This document shows, in pieces, positions 1 to 4,981 of a stretch of 12,541 bases of DNA; position 1 is the first letter of the stretch, and every line of letters starts with the position of its first letter. Location of the stretch: positions 1 through 12,541 of the forward strand of contig JAIRPC010000080.1 of NCBI GenBank assembly GCA_031257215.1. The letters are read 5' to 3'. The DNA comes from Eubacteriales Family XIII. Incertae Sedis bacterium (GTDB taxonomy: Bacteria > Bacillota > Clostridia > Peptostreptococcales > Anaerovoracaceae). The translations under genes and the position numbers were made by a program. The notes under the pieces were generated by a model, which saw nothing but the letters and a program-made list of their open reading frames with translations, ran no database searches and was not told the DNA's origin.

Positions 1-264
1 ATCGGCACGGTCAAGCTGCCGCGCTGGATTCGCGCCTACACGGGAGCGGAGCCAAGCTTCGAGTTCACGTCAGGCGGCGATTTCCCGGACGGCATAGCGG
101 GCTACAAGCTGATAGTGCATTGCGGCGCGTGTATGCTGAACGAGCGCGAAATGAAATACCGCCTAGCCCAGGCAGAGGACAGCGAAGTCCCAATAACGAA
201 CTACGGAATGCTGATAGCAAAGGTACACGGCATACTGGACCGCGCCCTAGCGCCGTTCCGCTAG
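1..264 (+). CDS. hydF: [FeFe]-hydrogenase H-cluster maturation GTPase HydF, C-terminal fragment
   Basis: Only the last 87 codons are present, open at the window start and ending at TAG 262-264. HydF is the scaffold GTPase on which the 2Fe subcluster of [FeFe]-hydrogenase is assembled, with HydE and HydG, before transfer to the apo-hydrogenase in the cytoplasm. The fragment matches the end of the family's iron-sulfur domain: LPRW near the start, then YKLIVHCGACMLN, whose HCGAC (fragment residues 40-44) is the second half of the CxH...HCxxC [4Fe-4S] ligand set, then PITNYGM and HGILDRAL close to the C-terminus. The first half of the ligand set and the GTPase domain lie upstream, outside the window. 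Its presence implies an anaerobe with hydrogen metabolism. HydE and HydG are not visible here. The assignment comes from recognised motifs, not a search. Confidence 0.9.
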   Translation: MGTVKLPRWIRAYTGAEPSFEFTSGGDFPDGIAGYKLIVHCGACMLNEREMKYRLAQAEDSEVPITNYGMLIAKVHGILDRALAPFR

Positions 265-294
265 CGGCACAGGGCAGCCCATACCCGTGCCGCT
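262..294 (+). terminator. Hairpin at the end of hydF, probable transcription terminator
   Basis: GCGGCAC (264-270) pairs with GTGCCGC (287-293), extended by A263-T294. After a one-base bulge, GGG (272-274) can pair with CCC (284-286). The stem begins in the hydF stop codon. Only TT follows, so it lacks the U-run of a standard intrinsic terminator. Its position and strength still suggest that it ends or stabilises the hydF transcript. Confidence 0.5.
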
Positions 295-322
295 TCCATA
301 CAGCGCACACGTTATTAACACA

Positions 323-432
323 GAAAATATGCAGCCACCCGACAATATTCGTGGTGAAAATATGTATTCACCCACAAATATTCGTGCCGAAAATATGCAA
401 TCACCCGACAATATTCGTGGTGAAAATATGCA
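323..432 (+). repeat. Tandem array of a 33-bp repeat, three units plus a partial fourth
   Basis: Units start at 323, 356 and 389, each exactly 33 bp, and a partial fourth starts at 422. Units 1 and 3 differ at 2 positions. Unit 2 differs from unit 3 at 7. Every unit begins GAAAATATG and contains CACCC and AATATTCGTG. At each unit junction the core AATATTCGTGNNGAAAATATG recurs, an imperfect inverted repeat (ATATT...AATAT) about the size of a protein-binding site. The array ends just before the -35 box of the ATPase gene. The spacing is a multiple of three, so two forward frames stay open through it, but neither has a ribosome binding site. Operator clustering or a remnant of a mobile repeat are both possible. 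Confidence 0.85.
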
Positions 433-439
433 TGTTCAT

Positions 440-467
440 TTGATTTTTCCTTATTATATGCTATACT
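440..467 (+). promoter_or_regulatory. Probable sigma-A promoter of the DUF4143 ATPase
   Basis: A TTGATT -35 box (440-445) and a TATACT -10 box (462-467) are separated by 16 bp in an AT-rich stretch, predicting a start near 474. The ribosome site AAGGAAGG (488-495) lies 8 bases before the ATG at 504. The last repeat half-site ends about 8 bases before the -35 box. Confidence 0.65.
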
Positions 468-503
468 GAATACAGGCAACCATTTTTAAGGAAGGTCAGG
501 CAG

Positions 504-1799
504 ATGCTAAAACGCAAAATAATTGACGAGTTCGCCGCTTGGAAGCGGAATCCCGAAAGGCTTTGTCTGCTCGTAAAAGGGGCGCGGCAGGTCGGGAAAA
601 CCTTTATTGTCCGGCTGTTTGCGGAGGAGAGCTACAAACATTTTGTGGAGATAAATTTCGTGGAAAATCCAGCCTATGCCGCGATTTTCGACAGCGACCT
701 TGATGTGGAAACCCTCACTAAACAGATTTCGCTGCGCGTGCCCGGCGCGGAGCTTGTGCCAGGCGAAACGCTGATTTTTCTGGACGAAATTCAGCTTTGT
801 CCAAAGGCGAGAACCGCGCTGAAATTTTTGGCTTCGGACAAACGCTTTGACGTTATCGCATCTGGCTCTATGCTCGGAATCCATTATAAGGACGTACCAT
901 CCTATCCTGTTGGATACGTTGACCAGTTGGAAATGCATTCGCTTGATTTCGAAGAGTTCTTGTGGGCAAACGGCGTCAGCCCAGAATCCATTCGCGACAT
1001 AAAAGGATATTACGACGCGGCAAAGCCTGTCCCCGCCGCCATGCACGGGCGGATGATGGAGCTTTTCAGGGAATATATCGTTATCGGCGGTATGCCACGC
1101 GTGGTGCAGGATTTTGTGACAACACACAATTTTGCAAACGCCCTGCGCATTCAGAAAGGAATCCTCGCCGATTACGCGGATGACATTGGGAAATACGCGG
1201 ATGGCGCGGAAAAGGCAAAGGCGCGGGCATGCTTTCTGTCCATCCCCAAGCATCTTTCAAAGGATTACAAAAAATTCCGTTACAGCCTCGTGGAAAAAGG
1301 CGGCAGCTCGCGCAAATATGGCGGCAGCCTGATGTGGCTGTATGACGCGGGGATTATCAGCTTCTGCCACAATCTCGGCGCTCCGGAGCTTCCGCTTGAA
1401 GGCAACGCGAAAAGCGACACATTCAAGGTGTATATGCGCGACACGGGGTTGTTGATGGCCATGCTGGACGACGGTTCCCAGGAGGATATTATCGACGGCA
1501 ACCTCGGCATTTACAAAGGCGCTATCTATGAAAACATCATAGCCGAAATTTTCACAAAGCGAGGCAAGAAACTCTATTATTACGAAAAAGGCAATAAGCT
1601 TGAAATAGATTTTTTTATCCGCCGAAGCAAGACCGCGACCGCCGTAGAGGTGAAGTCCGCCGACAATACCAAATCGAAATCCCTTGATTCCGTAATGGAG
1701 AATTACGGCGTCGAAGCGGGGATCAAGCTGTCGGGCAAGAATGTAGGCAAAGCCGGAAGGATAGAGAGCTTCCCTCTCTATATGGCGATGTTCCTGTAA
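504..1799 (+). CDS. ATP-binding protein, AAA_14 plus DUF4143 type
   Basis: A 431-residue protein of the large family of AAA-type ATPases with a C-terminal DUF4143 region, common in anaerobes and of unsettled function. The N-terminal ATPase has Walker A GARQVGKT (residues 26-33), Walker B LIFLDEIQ (90-97) and a sensor-like IASGSMLG (118-125). The C-terminal part holds RDTGLLMAML (312-321) and then an array like the PD-(D/E)xK nuclease fold: YEN (E343), EIDF (D369) and AVEVKS (E382, K384). Whether it cuts DNA cannot be told from this. The ATG at 504 has a strong ribosome site 8 bases upstream and a convincing promoter. The gene stands alone between hydF and metK. Its codons are more AT-rich than those of metK or secA, which fits later acquisition. 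The reading frame is full length and intact. Confidence 0.88.
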   Translation: MLKRKIIDEFAAWKRNPERLCLLVKGARQVGKTFIVRLFAEESYKHFVEINFVENPAYAAIFDSDLDVETLTKQISLRVPGAELVPGETLIFLDEIQLCPKARTALKFLASDKRFDVIASGSMLGIHYKDVPSYPVGYVDQLEMHSLDFEEFLWANGVSPESIRDIKGYYDAAKPVPAAMHGRMMELFREYIVIGGMPRVVQDFVTTHNFANALRIQKGILADYADDIGKYADGAEKAKARACFLSIPKHLSKDYKKFRYSLVEKGGSSRKYGGSLMWLYDAGIISFCHNLGAPELPLEGNAKSDTFKVYMRDTGLLMAMLDDGSQEDIIDGNLGIYKGAIYENIIAEIFTKRGKKLYYYEKGNKLEIDFFIRRSKTATAVEVKSADNTKSKSLDSVMENYGVEAGIKLSGKNVGKAGRIESFPLYMAMFL

Positions 1800-1849
1800 A
1801 TCGCTCTGAGTAACTTGAATTAATAGATAAACGCACGCGCGAAATGCCT

Positions 1850-1887
1850 CCGCCCGCCTGTGCTGCGGGTGGCATACGTGGTATAAT
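1850..1887 (+). promoter_or_regulatory. metK promoter with extended -10, overlapped by a hairpin
   Basis: TATAAT (1882-1887) is preceded by TG at 1879-1880, giving the extended form TGnTATAAT, which can work with a poor -35 box. No good -35 is seen at the expected distance (TGTGCT at 1859-1864). CCGCCCGC (1850-1857) and GCGGGTGG (1865-1872) form an 8-bp inverted repeat with a 7-nt loop over the same place. No U-run follows it, so it may be a weak end for the ATPase transcript or a protein-binding site. The predicted transcription start is near 1894. Confidence 0.6.
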
Positions 1888-1917
1888 GGTTATTGCAGGG
1901 CAGTTGTATTAATTCGA

Positions 1918-1943
1918 GCGAATCGCCGCCTGGCGGGCTTCGC
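1918..1943 (+). other. Hairpin in the metK leader
   Basis: In the roughly 147-nt leader, GCGAA (1918-1922) pairs with TTCGC (1939-1943), and inside it GCC (1925-1927... 3 bp) faces GGC (1932-1934) around a small loop. The leader is unusually long for a gene with its own ribosome site at the ATG. I see none of the conserved core sequences of the S-box (SAM-I) riboswitch and no antiterminator-terminator pair, so no riboswitch is called. Confidence 0.3.
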
Positions 1944-2040
1944 GTTAGTGGCTGGCTTTGCGCGGAATGATTGGAATGAGCTTGCGGATATGATATCCGT
2001 TGATTTTATTGCGATGAAAAAACGAAAGAAAGAGGAGAAC

Positions 2041-3228
2041 ATGGCAAAGAGGTATTTTACATCTGAATCCGTTACAGAGGGGCATCCCGACAAGGTATGC
2101 GACCAGATATCCGACGCGATACTGGATGCCATCTACGCGCAGGATCCGCAGGGCAGGGTTGCCGCCGAGACAATGGTGGCGACTGGGCTCGCGATAGTCG
2201 TAGGCGAGATCACGACCACCTCGTATGTTGACATACAGAGCATCATCAAGGGCGTTATCAAGGATATCGGCTACACGAAGGCCGAGTACGGCTTCGACGA
2301 CCAGACGATAGCGGTGCTGACCTCGCTCCACGAGCAGTCGCCCGACATAGGCCAGGGCGTTGACGCGGCCGCCGAGGTTCGCGGCAAGAAGAATGCGGAC
2401 AAGCTCTTGCAGGAGGGCGCTGGCGACCAGGGCATAATGTTCGGGTTCGCGTGCAAGGAGACCCCGGAGCTGATGCCTGCGCCCATAGCCTACGCGCACA
2501 GGCTGGCGCGGAAGCTCACGGACGTCCGCAAGAAGAACAGGATCAAATACCTGCGCCCCGACGGGAAGACCCAGGTGACGGTCGAGTACGAAGGCAACAA
2601 GATAACGCGCATCGACACGATTCTCATATCGACGCAGCATGACCCGGGCGTTACGCAGAAGCAGATACACAAAGACCTCTGGGAAAAGGTGGTCGTGCCG
2701 ACGATCCCGAAAAAGCTGATTGACAAGGACACGAAATTCTACACGAACCCGACTGGCAGCTTCGTCATCGGCGGCCCCGCCGGAGATTCGGGACTGACCG
2801 GGCGCAAGATAATAGTGGACACTTACGGCGGCTACGCGAAGCACGGCGGCGGCGCTTTCTCGGGGAAAGACCCGACAAAGGTGGACCGCTCGGCCTGCTA
2901 CTACGCGCGCTACGCGGCGAAGAACGTGGTGGCGGCGGGCATAGCGGACGTGTGCGAGATAGAGTTGTCCTACGCCATAGGCATGGCGGAGCCGCTTTCG
3001 ATACACGTAGACACATGGGGCACGGGCAAGATTGAGAACAGCGAGATAGAAGCGCTTCTCAGGAAGCATTTCGATTTCCGCCCCGCCGCGATTATCAAGA
3101 ACCTGAACCTGCGCAGGCCGATTTACAGGCAAGTAGCGGCATACGGGCATTTCGGCCGCACAGACCTAGATCTGCCATGGGAGCAGGTGGATAAGGCAGA
3201 GGCGCTGAAAAAGGCGGCAAAAATATAA
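2041..3228 (+). CDS. metK: S-adenosylmethionine synthetase (methionine adenosyltransferase)
   Basis: Makes SAM from methionine and ATP with release of phosphate and pyrophosphate. It is cytoplasmic and usually tetrameric. At 395 residues it has the normal bacterial length. Family motifs in order: TEGHPDKVCDQISDAI (HPDK at 15-18), the ATP-binding GAGDQGIMFGF (126-136), the glycine-rich phosphate loop GGGAFSGKDPTKVDRS (269-284), and YAIGMAEPLS later. The ATG at 2041 is chosen because it follows a strong GAGGAG site by a few bases and gives the family N-terminus MAKRYFTSESVTEG. The frame is open upstream to a GTG at 1948, but that extension has no matching family sequence. The gene appears to have its own promoter. 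Nearby lysC supplies the pathway that feeds methionine synthesis. Isoleucine is written mostly as ATA despite high GC. Confidence 0.97.
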   Translation: MAKRYFTSESVTEGHPDKVCDQISDAILDAIYAQDPQGRVAAETMVATGLAIVVGEITTTSYVDIQSIIKGVIKDIGYTKAEYGFDDQTIAVLTSLHEQSPDIGQGVDAAAEVRGKKNADKLLQEGAGDQGIMFGFACKETPELMPAPIAYAHRLARKLTDVRKKNRIKYLRPDGKTQVTVEYEGNKITRIDTILISTQHDPGVTQKQIHKDLWEKVVVPTIPKKLIDKDTKFYTNPTGSFVIGGPAGDSGLTGRKIIVDTYGGYAKHGGGAFSGKDPTKVDRSACYYARYAAKNVVAAGIADVCEIELSYAIGMAEPLSIHVDTWGTGKIENSEIEALLRKHFDFRPAAIIKNLNLRRPIYRQVAAYGHFGRTDLDLPWEQVDKAEALKKAAKI

Positions 3229-3239
3229 TTGTATACAAT
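3224..3239 (+). promoter_or_regulatory. Palindrome ATTGTATACAAT with -10-like boxes at the metK stop codon
   Basis: A perfect TATAAT (3224-3229) overlaps the metK stop codon, and the 12-bp perfect palindrome ATTGTATACAAT (3228-3239) includes a second -10-like TACAAT (3234-3239). No convincing -35 box is found upstream. Palindromes with a TTGTATACAA core resemble operators of GntR-family regulators. A promoter here would serve the structured RNA and lysC. Chance in an AT-rich patch remains possible. Confidence 0.35.
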
Positions 3240-3273
3240 AAAGTAAGGCGCAGGATTTTTTTCGTTTCGCTAG

Positions 3274-3458
3274 GCGCGTGAGCGGGGGCGCGCGGCGCAT
3301 GGGATGTGACTCCCTACGGTCGCAGCTGCGTACTAAGACGTACGTGAGCACGGACACGCGAACAGCACGGTCGAGTGCCACGCGGCAGAGCCGCTGCACT
3401 CGTCAAGTGGGACGTACCAGCGACAGCAAGCTGTCGGGTTACGTCCGCAACAACGCGA
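3274..3458 (+). ncRNA. Candidate structured noncoding RNA upstream of lysC, possibly raiA-motif
   Basis: This gene-free stretch can form a series of stable hairpins: GGGA/TCCC (3301-3304/3311-3314); GCGTAC/GTACGT (3328-3333/3340-3345); CGAGTGC/GCACTCG (3372-3378/3396-3402) enclosing GCGGC-AGA-GCCGC (3382-3394); and GGACGTACC (3410-3418) with GGTTACGTCC (3437-3446) enclosing CGACAG-CAAG-CTGTCG (3421-3436). CGCGT (3275-3279) and ACGCG (3453-3457) could close the whole as an outer stem. So much nested pairing in under 190 bases indicates selected RNA structure. The block around CTCCCTACGGTCGCAGCTG resembles, from memory only, the raiA-motif RNA of Clostridia. That RNA is usually found near raiA/hpf, a gene that often precedes secA, and secA lies about 1.5 kb downstream here. 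I see no lysine riboswitch signature. It could be a lysC leader or a separate RNA, and no U-run terminator follows it. Confidence 0.6.
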
Positions 3459-3490
3459 AAAGGAAAAAAGACAAGCTATAAAGGAACAGT

Positions 3491-4804
3491 ATGAGCATCA
3501 AAGTAGCCAAATTCGGCGGCACCTCCTTGGCCGACGCCGAGCAAATACGAAAGACCAAACAGATCATCGACGCCGACCCGGAGCGCCGCTTCATTGTGGC
3601 GTCCGCGCCAGGCAAGAGGTTCGAGAGCGACAGCAAGGTCACCGACCTGCTCTACCTGTTGCACTCGCATATCGAGCAGAACGCGCCTTACGGCCAGATC
3701 CTGGATCTCATCAAGAACAGGTTCTTGGTGCTTGAAGAGGAGCTTGGCGTCGATGCTGGGATGGACAAGGAATTTAGGGATTTTGAAACAAATCTGGAAA
3801 AAGGCGCGACGGCTGACTATATAGCGAGCCGCGGCGAGTATCTCAACGCGAAGATCATTGCTGAGTTTCTCGGCTACAAATTCGTGGACGCCGCGAATTT
3901 CGTCCTATTCGGCGACAAGGGACGCTTCCTGATGGAGGAAACGAACAACGCGCTGAAAGTCGCCCTGAAAAAATTCAAGCGCGCGGTCGTGCCCGGGTTC
4001 TACGGCACGCTTCCGAACGGCGAGATCAAGACCTTCTCGCGCGGCGGCTCGGACATCACCGGCTCTATCGTAGCGAGGGCGGTGGGCGCCAGCGTCTACG
4101 AGAACTGGACGGACGTGTCGGGCTTCCTCATGGCCGACCCGCGCATAGTAGACAACCCGAAAGGCATAGAAACCATCTCGTACAAGGAGTTGCGCGAGCT
4201 TTCGTATATGGGCGCGTCGGTGCTTCATGAGAACGCGATTTACCCTGTGCGGCTGGCGGGCATACCGATCAATATCCGCAACACGAACAGCCCCAGCGAC
4301 CCAGGCACAATGATCACCTCCGAGGAACAGATCCGCGAGGGGCGCATAGTCACGGGCATCGCGGGCAACAAGGATTTCACTGTTATTGCCATCTACAAAA
4401 ACATGATGAGCACGGAGATCGGCTACATCAAGCGCGTGCTGAACATCCTCGACGACTACGACGTTTCGATAGAGCATATCCCTAGCGGCGTGGACACGAT
4501 ATCGCTGGTTATCGCCAGCAGGTATCTCGATGGCAAGCTCGACGATATAGTAGAGGACATAGAGAAGAAGACGCGCGCGGACAGCGTGGAGGTGTACGAG
4601 GGCATGGCCCTTATCGCCACGGTCGGCGCGGGCATGGCGATGCGCCCCGGCGTATCCGCGACGCTGTTCAAGGCGCTCTACGACGCGAAGATAAACATCC
4701 GCATGATTGACCAGGGTTCGAGCGAGATGAACATCATCGTCGGCGTGGAGGGCAACGATTTCGAGAGGGCCATACGGGCGATTTACCACGCATTCATTGA
4801 GTGA
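3491..4804 (+). CDS. lysC: Aspartate kinase, monofunctional with two ACT domains
   Basis: Phosphorylates L-aspartate with ATP, the committed step toward lysine, threonine, methionine and diaminopimelate for the cell wall. It is cytoplasmic. Length 437 residues. The kinase domain begins with KFGGTS (7-12) and includes SRGEYLNA (113-120), the nucleotide-binding FSRGGSDITGS (182-192) and WTDVSG (206-211). Two ACT regulatory domains follow (about 295-365 and 372-437), ending RMIDQGSSEMNIIVGV, which suggests feedback control by an end-product amino acid. The effector cannot be read from sequence. There is no homoserine dehydrogenase fusion. The ATG at 3491 follows AAAGGAA and gives the standard N-terminus. 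The long structured region just upstream may add RNA-level control. The TGA stop is part of the outer arm of a large palindrome. The symbol lysC is used generically, since the isozyme class is not certain. Confidence 0.94.
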   Translation: MSIKVAKFGGTSLADAEQIRKTKQIIDADPERRFIVASAPGKRFESDSKVTDLLYLLHSHIEQNAPYGQILDLIKNRFLVLEEELGVDAGMDKEFRDFETNLEKGATADYIASRGEYLNAKIIAEFLGYKFVDAANFVLFGDKGRFLMEETNNALKVALKKFKRAVVPGFYGTLPNGEIKTFSRGGSDITGSIVARAVGASVYENWTDVSGFLMADPRIVDNPKGIETISYKELRELSYMGASVLHENAIYPVRLAGIPINIRNTNSPSDPGTMITSEEQIREGRIVTGIAGNKDFTVIAIYKNMMSTEIGYIKRVLNILDDYDVSIEHIPSGVDTISLVIASRYLDGKLDDIVEDIEKKTRADSVEVYEGMALIATVGAGMAMRPGVSATLFKALYDAKINIRMIDQGSSEMNIIVGVEGNDFERAIRAIYHAFIE

Positions 4805-4904
4805 TACGCGCTGATTTTTCCCGTAGCTTCGCCAAATGCCTTCGCCGTACCACCGGTACGCCTGTGCCATTTGGCCGTGCTACGGAAAAAATCAGAGCGC
4901 ATCA
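4802..4904. repeat. Nested imperfect palindrome of about 100 bp after lysC
   Basis: The arms pair almost from end to end: TGAT/ATCA (4802-4805/4901-4904), GCGC/GCGC (4808-4811/4897-4900), CTGATTTTT with AAAAATCAG, CCGTAGC/GCTACGG (4821-4827/4879-4885), GCCAAATG/CATTTGGC (4831-4838 with 4868-4875) and a central CGTACC-ACC-GGTACG (4846-4860). The outer arm includes the lysC TGA stop. No U-run follows the structure on either strand. The T-run and A-run are inside the arms and pair with each other. It therefore looks more like a dispersed palindromic element (REP- or MITE-like) that may also block or stabilise transcripts than like an ordinary terminator. Confidence 0.8.
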
Positions 4905-4931
4905 CATCCGATAATGCTAAAATATAAGTAT

Positions 4932-4957
4932 AACTGTAACTGTAACTGTACTATACA
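4932..4957 (+). promoter_or_regulatory. AACTGT triplet repeat and -10-like box before secA
   Basis: The hexamer AACTGT occurs three times head to tail (4932-4937, 4938-4943, 4944-4949), followed by TATACA (4952-4957), a fair -10 box. No clear -35 lies 16-18 bases upstream, so promoter status is tentative. A start near 4964 would leave a very short leader with the ribosome site GGAAAGG (4968-4974). Confidence 0.35.
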
Positions 4958-4981
4958 GATTTCATTTGGAAAGGCGTAGAC

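Noticed and set aside
323..432. CRISPR array
   Set aside because: The 33-bp units abut directly with no unique spacers and no cas genes are present, so this is a plain tandem repeat.
287..469. Small + strand frame encoding 11-residue repeats through the 33-bp array
   Set aside because: The peptide repeat follows from a repeat length divisible by three. A second frame is open across the same array, and neither has a ribosome site. A DNA-level role is the simpler reading.
1948..2040. N-terminal extension of metK from a GTG at 1948
   Set aside because: The extra 31 residues match nothing in the family, while the ATG at 2041 has a strong ribosome site and the standard MetK N-terminus.
1945..3150. 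Long minus-strand open frame opposite metK
   Set aside because: It lies wholly antisense to a clear metK, is rich in Arg, Val, His and Leu as expected for the complement of GC-rich coding DNA, and shows no recognisable domain or ribosome site.
3240..3490. Lysine riboswitch before lysC
   Set aside because: Position is suggestive, but I could not find the conserved lysine riboswitch core or a terminator switch. The hairpins present have a different layout.
3905..4870. Long minus-strand open frame opposite lysC
   Set aside because: Antisense shadow of the aspartate kinase with the same biased composition. Its start would lie inside the large palindrome.
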